Shown here: one piece after another, positions 1 through 10,620 of the stretch
Layout of the letters: each line of letters opens with the position of its first letter
Position numbering within the stretch: the first letter of the stretch is position 1
Assembly (NCBI RefSeq): GCF_901000735.1
Contig: NC_081541.1
Coordinates: 31,080,060-31,144,059, forward strand
From: Corylus avellana
Taxonomy: Eukaryota; Streptophyta; Magnoliopsida; Fagales; Betulaceae
Direction of reading: 5' to 3'
Length of the DNA: 64,000 nt
Made by a program: the position numbers and the translations under genes
Notes under the pieces: generated by a model
The model's input: the letters and a program-made list of their open reading frames with translations, nothing else
Told to the model about the DNA's origin: nothing
The model's database searches: none

Positions 1-160
1 TCTCTCTCTCTCTCTCTCACGGTCTGGTTGAATTGAAAATCTTGAAATTTTTTTTAATTGCTCTCGCTGTACACGCGTCAACCAAATTTCCCTACAAACC
101 TTAAACTAATCCCGACAATATTTTTCTCAGATTCAAGGCACCAACTTTCCAAACATTCTG

Positions 161-454
161 GCATTGTTTGCCAATGGCGGCTGAAACTGTATCAAGCCCT
201 CCTTCAATTTCAAAAAAAATATTTTTTATCTCAAAATTAATCTTAATATTTTTATTTTTTATATTACATCAATTATTTTTTTATAATTATTTAAATAAAA
301 AAATTATTACAAAATTTTTTTTTTTTATATAAAATATATTTTTTCACTTTTTCTCACAAAATATTTTCACACAAATCAATCAAACACACATTTCTAAAAA
401 TATGCTACAGTACCCGACCCTAATACAATACCAGGGCATTGGCAAACACTACCG
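161..454. mobile_element. MITE in the 5' region of MSL copy 1
   Basis: This 294-bp AT-rich insertion is present upstream of MSL copy 1 and absent at the same place in copies 2 and 3, where the flanks run together around 50990 and 56300. A 3-bp CTG flanks it (158-160 and 455-457), which fits a target duplication. The ends form imperfect inverted repeats sharing TGTTTGCCAATG. No ORF is seen. The family is not identified. It ends about 72 bp before the ancestral ATG. Confidence 0.7.
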
Positions 455-526
455 CTGACTAATAAAGTTTCAGTATGATATAATATTGAGTACCAAATAT
501 ATTTTATTCGCAGAAACAAATAAATA

Positions 527-3500
527 ATGGATTTCTCTCGTTCATATCAAATGGCTCTAACAAGCACTTGAGGAAGATCTCCGCTGGTGGAGACACTGAC
601 AGTAGCAACGAGCACCTCCCCATTCTGTTCGACCACAAATCCAATGAGCAGCAGTCAATGAGAGCCTTTGAACGCTCCGACCGTGGCGAAGTCATTGTCA
701 AGATCGACGACGGAGATTTCTCTGGTAAAAAAGACGCGGTGAACCCCATCAACATGAACAACGACAACAACAACAACAGTAGCAAGATTTGGAGAGACGC
801 CAGCTACGACTTCTGGAAAGAAGACGACGACGACAACAGGAACAACAATGTGAATAATGGGGGTGAGATGTCTTTGGACATGGATCTCGAGATGGACGAG
901 CTCCGGACTCTCCCTCCGGTGGCCGAGTCTACGATGAAGGTCACGACCCAGACGTCCAAGGAGCTCAACGTTTCGTTCCAGCCCTCCAATGCCGGGTTCG
1001 AGTCGGCGACCGACGCGGTACGACGTCGTTACAAGGAAGCGTCCGTGGACGAAGAAGAGGGACACCGTAATCAACAACAACAACGACAATCGCCGCCGCA
1101 ACAAGCTCAGCAATGCGGTAGGGCAAGTGGGTCTGGGGCTTTGGGCGGTGAGGTGGTGAGGTGCACCTCGAACGGGTCGTTTCAAAGGAAGTCGAGCTTG
1201 TTGAGAGCGAAGACCAGGTCGAGGCTGATGGACCCACCGGACGAGCCGGAGAGGCGGTCGGGCCGGGTTCCCACGTCGGGTCAGCTCCTGCTGGCCAAGG
1301 CCTTGGACGACGGCGAGGACGACCCGTTCTGGGATGATGATTTGCCGGACGAATACAAGAAAAGCAGTCTCAGCGCTGTGACTGTGTTGGAATTCGTGAG
1401 CTTGATTTTGATCATCGCCGCTTTGGTTTGCTCTCTTTCGATTCCTTACTTGAGGAACAAGAATCTGTGGAAGCTCAAGCTGTGGAGATGGGAGGTTCTG
1501 GTCTTGGTTTTGATCTGTGGGAGATTGATGTCCGGGTGGGGGATTAGGATCATAGTGTTATTTATAGAGAGGAGCTTCCTTTTACGCAAAAGGGTTCTCT
1601 ATTTCGTTTATGGGGTTCGAAAGCCGGTGCGTAATTGTCTGTGGCTGGGGCTTGTTTTGATAGCTTGGCACTTTTTGTTTGATAAAAAGGTTGAGAGGGA
1701 GACCAAGAGCGATAAGCTTGGGTATGTGACTAAGGTTCTCGTTTGTTTGTTGGTTGGTTCCTTGGTTTGGTTGGTGAAGACCCTTATGGTGAAGGTGTTG
1801 GCTTCGTCTTTTCATGTCAGTACTTATTTTGATCGGATCCAGGAGTCTCTGTTTAACCAGTATGTGATAGAGACGCTTTCTGGGAAGCCATTGATTGAGA
1901 TGCGGAATGCGGAGGAGGAGATTAAGCTTGCCGATGAGGTGAAGAAGCTGCAGAACGCTGGCGCTACTATCCCCCCCGATCTCAAGGCCAGTGCTTTCCC
2001 TTCGATGATGAGTGGAAGGGTTATAGGGAGTGGAAAGCTTTCTCGGGCATCGTCCAAGAAGGGGGATGATCAAGGGATCACCATTGATCATCTGCATAGG
2101 TTTAATCCCAAGAATGTGTCGGCCTGGAATATGAAGAGGTTGATGAATATTGCTCGGCATGGGACTCTTTCCACTCTGGATGAGCAGATTTTGGGTACCA
2201 CTAAGGAGGATGAGACTAATTCCCAGATTAGGAGTGAGTTCGAGGCGAAAACTGCAGCCAAGAAGATATTTCTGAATGTCGCTCGGCAAGGGTCCAAGTA
2301 ATTAGTCCTCAACTTCTATGACATCTTTCTTTTTATTGTGTTTTTGTGTGTGTGCGCCCTTATTTAGTTTGATTGGAACTTCTTATATTGCAATGTGTCA
2401 TTTCATGCACTTGAACTTATATGGGCTGAATTTTGTTAGTAATTGTTGTTTCCAGATATGGAAGTCTTTGTGAGTTACTCTGTTATGTCTGTATTTGAAC
2501 TATTTCCTCAAAAGAACATCATGCGTCTATATATATGTATACACCTTAATACCTAAATAGTAGCATACTGTCAAGAAAAAAATGGATTAAACAAGTTTTA
2601 AAGCACCACAGCGGAAGGGGTTCAGAGCTTTTCTTTTGGAAAGTTGGGGGGGTAGGGGAGATGAGTTACAAGAGCCATCCTGGTGGGCATTAAGACTTAA
2701 TATGTTGTAAGAGGTATTATATAACATCTTCAGTTCCTTTATTGGCAAGTCTAGATCACATGATTTTCTGCCAAGGGGAAGCCAGCAGCATCTCCATTTA
2801 GAATTGAGCATATATATGTTCCGTTAGGAGTGACCACCAATTTCAGATGCTCAGTGGAATTAATCTACCCCTCTTTGTGCAAATTAAATAGTAACACAAT
2901 AGCAAAATAATAATCAAGCAAACCAACAAGCAAGACACCAAAATTTTTACGTGGAAAACCCTCAAATGCGAAGGTAAAAACCACGGGACCTAATCCAGTT
3001 AAATCTTCCACTATCAACAATAATGAGTTTACAATTTGTCTTCCCTAGAGAAATATCTAAAGGTAATCACCACATTAATAATACATACATTGTTGGATTA
3101 AACATAAATTCATCACCCTAAAGTAGATTCTAACAAGAATAAAGAAAAATCTTAACAAGTAGGTATTAGCAACCAAGCGATTAGAGAGGTATTCCAACGA
3201 TCGACACCAGTCAATACATAGCACTCGTCGTCAGGAGCAATACTCTAAAATTGCATCAAGATCGGACCACAAATGAGCCTCCAATCTCTGACAGATGTGA
3301 ATAGGCAAAACCTTTTTTCTTATTTTTCTTTTTCTTCTCTGCAACGCCGCACTCTTTCTTTTTCTTTTATATTTCTCTTTTTCTCACTTTTGTCTCTTAT
3401 AAACACACGCACCATGCGTTAGAGTTCTACTACAAACAAAACTCTTTGTTTTGTTGTAGTCCATGTGGTCCCCACATAAGAGGGACCACCCAACATATTC

Positions 3501-5013
3501 GACTTTTGATACTGTTCTTTTAACCTTAAGGCATATTTTTTGTATTGCTTGTAGTATGTCCTGGTTGTTGGTCTGTGATCTCTCCATCCTATGAAGTACC
3601 GTTCGTTAAGTTGATTGACTAATCACCTATCTAATGCATATATGATTTGGTTGTAATTATCCTTGTTCACTTTGTAATCGATCTCTGTTTATTGTTTCTT
3701 TCTCAGGTTCATCTACCTGGAGGACTTGATGCATTTCTTGGTAGAAGATGAGGCTTTGAAAACCCTGAGTCGCTTTGAAGGAGCCTCTGATACCAAGAGA
3801 ATTAGCAAATCATCCTTGAAGAACTGGGTGGTGAGGACTGGGCAACAAATGGTTTTTTATGTTTTCACTTTTTCGATCCCCTTTTCAATGGCAGCAGTAG
3901 AAGTGAATCTTCTAGTTGATAAGTTAGAAGAAGCATGATTTACAATGTCTAAGCTTTACCTATTAAATTTTAAGAATCCTGGTCGATCTATAATTGATTA
4001 CAGACAGCATCAATGGTGCAGACATTGATTATGAATTTGATTGTTCCAGGTCAATGCCTTCAGAGAGCGGAGAGCACTTGCTTTGACGTTGAATGATAAC
4101 CAAACAGCCGTGAACACACTTCATCGAGCCGTGAACATTATAGTTGCCCTTGTTATATTAGTTATTTCGCTCCTGATACTGGGAATTGCCACCACCAAAT
4201 TTCTGCTCCTTGTGAGCTCTCAGCTTGTCGTTGCCGCATTCATCTTTGGAAACACCTGCAAGATAGTATTCGAAGCAATCATCTTCTTATTTGTAATGCA
4301 CCCATTTGACGTGGGAGATAGGTGTGAAATCGAAGGCATTCAGGTAATTTCCCATCTCTTAGTTGTTAATTTTTGCCTTTTCATACCTGGGTCCTAATCT
4401 GTTTTCAAATAAATTTCAGATGGTTGTAGAAGAAATGAAAATCTTGACTACCAGTTTTCTGAGATATGATAACACAAAGAGTATTTACCCAAACACTGTT
4501 CTTGCTACCAAGTGTATCAATAACTTCTTTCGAAGCCCTGACATGGGAGATGCTGTTGAGTTCTGTGTCCATATATCTACTCCAGCAGATAAGATTGCGC
4601 TCATAATACAAAGAATCATAAGGTATCTTTAGGAAGATAACTTCTACCTCATTTGACATTGGCTACATATATATATATGCTGATATTTTTCTCCTTTTTG
4701 TTGCTGCTGCCTCTGCAGTTATATTGAGAGCAAGGAGGAGCATTGGTATCCTGCACCTATGACTATATTCAAGGAAGTGGAAGAATTAAACAGGCTGAAA
4801 ATAGCCGTATGGCTGACACACAGAATGAACCACCAGGACATGGGAGAAAGGTGGTCAAGGAGATCTCTTTTGGTTGAAGAAATGGTTAAGATTTTCCGTG
4901 AGCTTGACATTCAGTACCGCCTGCTGCCCATTGACATCAATGTCCCCGCCATGCCTCCTACTCCTGTGAATTCTACCCGGCTTCCCTCTACTTGGTCAGA
5001 AACTACAAGTTGA
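527..5013 (+). pseudogene. MSL6: MSL6-like mechanosensitive channel, copy 1, start region broken
   Basis: Five exons are visible: 527-2297, 3707-3830, 4050-4343, 4420-4622 and 4719-5013, all with GT-AG borders matching copy 3. The product would be a plasma-membrane MscS-like channel of the plant MSL4-10 group, with a long acidic soluble N-terminus, TM helices in exon 1, the pore helix in exon 3 and a C-terminal MscS beta domain (MHPFDVGDRC, then NHQDMGERW). Compared with copies 2 and 3 a 10-bp deletion after the fourth codon shifts the frame, so the ATG at 527 meets a stop within 15 codons. The first in-frame ATG after that is at 658 and would give about 851 residues lacking the first 47. Exon 1 has also lost about 29, 3 and 11 codons in frame. 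It is either a pseudogene or an N-terminally shortened channel; the membrane and pore exons remain open. Confidence 0.85.
2817..3495. mobile_element. Insertion in intron 1 of MSL copy 1 (solo-LTR candidate)
   Basis: This 679-bp block interrupts intron 1 of copy 1 inside an AT microsatellite. The flanks rejoin exactly in copy 3 near 58790-58805. It starts TGTTCCG and ends CCAACA, so it has the TG...CA ends of an LTR, and it has no coding capacity. No target duplication can be resolved because the site is an (AT)n tract. A solo LTR is the simplest reading; a deletion in copy 3 is the alternative. Confidence 0.45.
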
Positions 5014-5509
5014 GTGAGAAAACAAGAGGATTTTTTTTTTTTTTTTTTTTTTTTTTTGATGACTGAATATGATCCCTTGGTGATGCTCTCTGTGTGGCAC
5101 TATTTTCATAGAGTAGGTTCTTCGGGAGAATGCAGAGGCGTTTTTGTGTATATTGCTTTGTAGTTGGTTAATCTTGTTCCAAGTTATTCTTTGGAGTCTT
5201 TATCACAAACTATATCCCACTATAGCAATTTCCTTTTTTAACAGAGTTTGAATTGTTCTATCTCTCTCCTCTTGAAAGTAATTTCCTCCTCGCTGATGAT
5301 TCCATAGAGTAAGGCTTACTTGGCGTATTTTAAGCGACTTACTTTTGTTTTTTCAAGTAAGTAATATGTAAAGTTACTCGGCGTATCTAGGCACTAGTTC
5401 GAATTCTCCATTAGAAATTCAAATTCGCTGAGTAATATGTAAAGTTACAAATTTAATGATAGATTGATCTATTTATTATATGAAGTTTAAAAAATGGTTG
5501 AATACCTAG
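5014..5509. other. 3' UTR and downstream flank of MSL copy 1
   Basis: After the TGA there is a poly-T tract (5032-5057) and then sequence also found after copy 3 (60275-60775) and after the fourth fragment (63317-63820). No gene is seen. The shared flank shows that the duplicated unit extends past the stop codon. Confidence 0.6.
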
Positions 5510-6040
5510 TAGGTGAAAACTCAGTCCCGGTTTCCGGTTATTGGCCAAAATTGGCAACCGGAACTAGGGTGCCAGGTTTTTTTATTTTGAAAACCGGAAC
5601 CCAGTACCCGGTTAACCGGTTATACAATAACTAGCCGGTTTCAATTGGTACTCGATTATCCGGATTAGGGTAACCGATTTTTTTAAATTTTTTTTGAATT
5701 TTGGGCTTATTATAATTATTGGGCCTAATTTTTGGGTTTAATTTAACCATTTTGTGCCCATTTAGAAAAAAATAAAAAATTAGCCTTAAAATGCCCTAAA
5801 ATTTCATTTTAAAAGGTTACATAATACATGAGATTAAACTACATCTACGTAGACTACATTAGTAGATACATGTGATAAAATGCCCTAAACAATTAGTCTG
5901 TGTGTGTCTGAGTGTCTGTGTTTAGAAGAAATGAAGAAGAGAACAATACTAGAAAAGTGATTTACGATTTTTGTGAACCCTAGAGTAAAAACAAAATAAT
6001 AAATATACTAAATTCGAATATATATATATATATATATATT
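5510..6040. mobile_element. Truncated MITE-like element with CCGGTT-rich end
   Basis: This begins TAGGTGAAAAC and carries repeated CCGGTTAACCGG-type motifs. It is the relative of the element at 60776-62928. Its 3' terminus is missing: the similarity stops in the (AT)n tract at about 6018-6040, where the CACTA relic starts. At 5898-5910 it preserves the uninterrupted GTCTGTGT site into which another element inserted at 61179. Confidence 0.5.
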
Positions 6041-6099
6041 AACAACTTAGAGCGTATATATACATACATTAGGAGTGTTTGACATAATAAAATAGACAT

Positions 6100-8243
6100 G
6101 CTATCATATAACATCTAGTTAAAACATACCATCAAGGAGTCCCATATATCTTCCTTCGTACGTTTCGGTACCTTCGTCCAGTCGTCTTGTATTTTAACAT
6201 AATTTCCGCTCCTTATAATCTTACCGGTCATGTATCTAAACCTCAGAGCACTAAATCCTTCGGGCAGCCACAAATTATTGTACTCGAGTATGATCATTTT
6301 CCTCGCGGGGACCCCCAGCAACCTGTGCGAGTTGTTAATGGTGAACACCTCTAAATAGGTGCTTCCATCTGGATTGATACCTAACACATTAATAATTACC
6401 AATGTTAGTTATTTTGAATTGAAATTTTATATATTCAACTTTTATTCAATCACATACGCTTGGTTTGGATCTAAGTCGAGTTTGACGTATTCGATGTGAT
6501 CCTGCGAATTGTGATCATTATTACTAGTCAATAGGAGCGACTCACACTCGTAGTAGTTGACACATGCATCATGAGGCACTTTACCCTGACCAACGTCATA
6601 TACGTTTCTAGGTTTAGTCCTTACAGCATAAACCCAATCTGGGTCCCTATCATCTTGGACGTAAAATACCTGGTCAACTTGTGAAGTTAGCACATACGGC
6701 TCATCAATAATCAACTCTCCCGTGTGGATAAGGTTTTTGAAGTTGACAAGCATTAGGCCATAGTCGTCCACATTGTATCCCTTGTCCCTCGTGTTGTCCA
6801 CCCAATCACACCTGAATATAATGTACTTAGTCCTATCGTTGTACTCAATCTCAAGTATTTCCATTAACTTCTTATAGTACGTTTTGCCATCAACAGTCTG
6901 CACGCACACCTCGCTGTTCTGAGTCCTCTTTCCAACATCATATACATGAGTGCGAAACAGCTTGTTATTAACCACATATCTATTGTATCCATCTGCTGAC
7001 TCCCTCGGCCATCTACAGTGCATTACTAATTTGTCACCAAGTTCCTTTCTGCATCGATCGTCCAATTGATCGACCTGTAAGTATATTACGTACAATGGAA
7101 AATGCAAAATTAGTTTGTTTAGTTGATATGAACTAGAAGCAAATATACTCCGACTGTTCTTTTGTTAATTTTTGACGTTAGTCTTACGTAGTCACGGTAC
7201 CAATCGCAGAACTGCTCATAATGTTGAGTTTCCAACTGATCTTCCATCATTCGCCCCCTATTGCATGATCGCCTACGTGTATCCATTTGTATCCTACAAT
7301 TCAAAATTAGTTTCATTATAATTTAAAACTAATGGTGCAAGTTGATTGACCATATACATGCCAGTGAAGGACCTCGACTTACTTCCGCAGTTGAAAGAAC
7401 TCGTTAAGTTAAACATAATATACTGGTGAATCTGTGTCAATGTGATGCGGTCAAGTCCGATTTGTGTTCCATGTCCCTTTGAACCATCCGGATTTCTTTG
7501 GTTCTTATTGTGAAATGTTGGTGCATTATCTAAATACCTCGAACAGAACGTCACTAACTCAGTAGCTATGTAGCCCTCCGCAATGCAACCCTTAAGAGTC
7601 GCTTGTTGCGCACACTAGACTTGAACCCTCCAAGGCTCCTACATATGAACATCGATCAGTCAATCAGTTCAGTTAGTAATTGTCTTGTATTGTAGTGAAA
7701 AATAAAATCAGAAATATCTGTAAACAAATTTTACCTCTCTCCCGGATACATCAACCTATACTGTATTGGTTCACCGAGTCGGCATTCACTGACAAGATGC
7801 ACGACCACGTGAACCATGCTGGTAAAAAAGCTGGGGGGAATACCTGTTCCATCTTGTTTAAAGTGATACAGACGTCACCTTGTAGTCGGTCTATATCTTC
7901 TTGTATCAATGTTATTGAACATAGGCTCCTAAAGAATGCAGACATCTCAATAAGAGGTATAACCACGTTACCTGGCAGTGATCCACGTAATGCAATAGGT
8001 AGAAGCTGTTGCATCAGTACGTGATTGTCATGACTCTTTAAACTCGATATCGTACGTTTCTTATGTCGTACACAACGGGAAATGTTCGAGGCATATCCGT
8101 TGGGCACCCTTACATTTCGTGGCACTTTCAAAAAATATTATTTTATCATCCTTGGACATCGTGTGGAAAGCTGAGGGGCATATATGTTTACCATCCTCAC
8201 CCGTGTAGGGATGAAGTGTATGTATCAAACTCATTTCTTGCAA
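6100..8243 (-). pseudogene. CACTA (En/Spm) relic: TNPD C-terminal part and TNPA-like start
   Basis: Read on the minus strand, fragments at 8243-7720 resemble the DUF4218 region of plant CACTA TNPD transposases (SHDNHVLMQQLLPIALRG, then an EQVFPPAF-like stretch). 7554-7294 is the linker that follows (TFCSRYLDNAPTFHNKNQRN), and 7107-6442 is the DUF4216 region. The next fragment, 6402-6115, matches by eye the TNPA-like exon at 17530-17769 of the other CACTA element (shared N.SH.L, P.AR/GK, YN..W.P, W..VP, SLM before a GT donor). This is the TNPD-then-TNPA order of CACTA elements. Frameshifts break the reading, the TNPD catalytic part is absent and no terminal repeats were found. It is a decayed fragment on the strand opposite to the kinase. 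Confidence 0.7.
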
Positions 8244-8261
8244 GTCTGTGCGGGCTTGCTA

Positions 8262-8545
8262 TGTGAAAATGGTGCCTATGTGCCTATTTTGGTGTTTATG
8301 GAGGGAAATAAATGATAGAAACTTTGAGGATAGGGAGAGGCCATTGGGGGAAATAATATCTTTGTTCTTCGAAACTTTGTATCTTTGGACAGCGGCATAT
8401 GTGTCTCCTTTGTCGATTAGTTTTAATAATTTTCTTATTTGTTTTGCTATTTCTAGTTAGATGGTTCCTTTTGTATACTTCCTATGTATTTAGGGATGCC
8501 TTACGCTTTCAATGAGACTGGTATATTACTTATCGAAATAAAAAT
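8262..8545 (+). mobile_element. 5'-truncated LINE (L1) tail
   Basis: The reading frame ending at 8460 (MVPMCLFWCLWREINDRNFE) looks like the extreme C-terminus of plant LINE ORF2, after the reverse transcriptase. The stretch after the stop (CTTCCTATGTATTTAGGG ... CTTACGC ... ATGAGACTGG) is a typical plant L1 3' end, finishing near 8545 in an A-rich stretch. Only the last ~280 bp are present, as expected for 5'-truncated LINE copies. It lies in the sense direction, upstream of the first visible kinase exon. Confidence 0.65.
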
Positions 8546-8799
8546 TTATTGTAGTCAATGCAATTTGTATTGCATTCTTTTTATCCTAGTTGTACCATGA
8601 ATCTTATATGAAATTAGGAAGCATATTATATCTCATTTTGTTTTTGCTCCTTTTTTTTTTTTTTATAATGGTTTTTAGGATGCTCATCTACTTTTTATAA
8701 CATGTTCTCTCTTTTCTTGTTTCTTTTATTTTATTTTTTGGGAACCTTTTTGTTTAAATTGTTGCATGAGTGCATTATGGGAATCATACTTTTATGCAG

Positions 8800-9222
8800 G
8801 TTCATTCAACTTATGATGGGAATTTAGTTGATTCCGTGCATTCAGATTTTCCTCATGAAGAAGCTGCCCAAAGTTCTATAAACTACTCTAGCAGACAAAG
8901 GTTCTTTTTTTTTTTTTTTTCCTTCTATTATTTCCTAAAATATATAGTTAATTTTTTTAAGAAAAAATTCCCATAAGCATCACATTGATAGTCCACAAAT
9001 GAAAGTAATGTTCAATTTGTTTGCTTCTTTTGATTGTTCACTTTACTGCTTGATGCTTGCCATTAACATTCTGACATCTCTAACTGGCTTTTCAATTGTC
9101 AGCATGCATCCACCACCTGCATTTGGTTCATCTCCTAACCTTGAAGCCCTTGCGCTTGAAGCAAATGACTCTCATGATCAAGAGGATGAAGAGTCTGTAC
9201 ATGCCAGTACACGGTTTTCTCA
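8800..9222 (+). pseudogene. STY46-like exons before the ACT domain
   Basis: There are two exons, 8800-8900 and 9103-9222. The first encodes a stretch with DSVHSDFPHEEAAQSS and the second MHPPPAFGSSPNLEALALEA followed by an acidic run, both characteristic of the region before the ACT domain in STY8/17/46 kinases. The codon split between the exons (AG|C) is consistent, and the second ends at CA|GTAAAA. The more N-terminal exon expected in this family is absent from the sequence I could read between MSL copy 1 and here, where a LINE tail and a CACTA relic now lie. Confidence 0.8.
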
Positions 9223-9770
9223 GTAAAAACTTACATCTCAATCCATTCATTGGGCTTGAGCTGGCAAAATTTTACAGAACATCTTTTGTTTGGATTGTGG
9301 ACTTTAATTGATTAATTTTTTATATCAATTTTAGTTACGCTTTCATTTTAATAGGCTTTGAGATTCGCCTTTGTACTTGCTAAATGATCTAAACCATACA
9401 TGTCCATGGCGAGTTCTACTAAGGCTTAACTCACTCTCCCTCTCTCAATTTAGTGCTTTTAGTGTACGAGGATATAAAGAACTCTATATACTTAGTACGA
9501 GGATATAAAGAACTCTATATACTTATTTATTTAGCTATGATTCCTCGAATACAGTTTTTGACTTGCTTTGCTGTACTACCATATGATGACCATCATCCAA
9601 AAGGTATATTGCCAAAATATGGTCATGCATGATGCTTCAATTGAATTTAAACATTAGTACCAATATCATGCATTAGCAGATGATTTTTTATACATTTAGT
9701 GAAGTGAACTGGCTATACTTTCAAAGAGAGATTGTGATATGGTATATCTTTGTGATTGACAATGCTGTAG
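9223..9770 (+). other. Kinase intron with a small tandem duplication
   Basis: This is the intron between kinase exons, ending at the AG before 9771. At about 9465-9525 a unit of roughly 30 bp, with the core ACGAGGATATAAAGAACTC, is repeated twice. Nothing else was recognised. Confidence 0.6.
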
Positions 9771-9811
9771 GCCCCTGCATGAAGTCACCTTCTCATCAGA
9801 TGACAAGCCCA

Positions 9812-10586
9812 TGTTGATATTTGTGACTTGAATAAGACAAGTCAATACACGTGGGGCCCATTGCAAGTTGCTGTTCAGCCTAGGAATACTTCTCCTAGTT
9901 GGATTCCTTGTGTGGTGTCGTGGCTTTACACACCAACTTTGAGTCCTTGCCCTGGGAGGTTTTGGAGTACTTCTCTAACTTGTATTAGGAGTACTATTCT
10001 AACTTGGAGTTGGAGTCTTTACCCAATATATAATAGCATGGTGTTGTGCGGCAAAGTGTAGAGCAAAAAGGAATGGTAATATTTGCTTGTATTTTGGTGT
10101 GCCAAAAACGTGTGGGACAAAACGTGAGATAGGGATATCAGGAGAGTACAAGGGCAGCAAGCACAAGGGGGTACCACACAAGGGAATTAGAAAAGCTAAG
10201 TGTGGTGTTTTTTTCTTGGTGGTTTTTGGAGGAGCCAAAAACAAGTGATTAGAAGAAAATAGCGATCAGCCGTCATCCGTTCTAGCAAAAGAAGAGTTTG
10301 TACATCTGTCTTTTGTATTATATTTTGAGAATAATCTCTCTTGTGTGATAGTGAGATTTTGGTGTATTGGCGCTTTGGGATCTGAGTAATTTTCTCCCTA
10401 CTATTTTTGTACTCCATCTTTTGATAGTGAATTTTCTCCGGGTCGTCTCCGCCAGTGGATGTAGGCTTGTTAAGCCAAACCACTTAAATCTTTGTGTCGT
10501 GTGTGATTGCTTATCTTTGTTATTCCGCATTCTTCTTATTTTTTCGCATCTCACGGGTCTTGGGAAATAGGATTAATTTCCTAACA
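9812..10586 (+). repeat. Copia 5' LTR
   Basis: This 775-bp LTR starts TGTTGATATTTG and ends TTTCCTAACA. It differs from the 800-bp 3' LTR by scattered substitutions and one indel of about 25 bp near 10253 (sequence around GGGTGCTGCAGAG is present only in the 3' LTR), so the insertion is not brand new. Confidence 0.9.
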
Positions 10587-10620
10587 ATTGGTATCAGAGC
10601 TTTTGGTTCGAGTGGGAGCA

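Noticed and set aside
1..18. (TC)n run at the window start as a possible telomeric or special repeat
   Set aside because: It is the same TC-rich leader tract found at about 50824 and 56138 upstream of the other MSL copies.
655..1185. Long minus-strand ORFs inside MSL exon 1 (also 1582-2289, 51197-51805, 52211-52954, 56510-57115, 57521-58264)
   Set aside because: They are antisense shadows of the channel exon: low-complexity Leu/Val/Arg-rich translations with no family resemblance, and they recur only because exon 1 is repeated.
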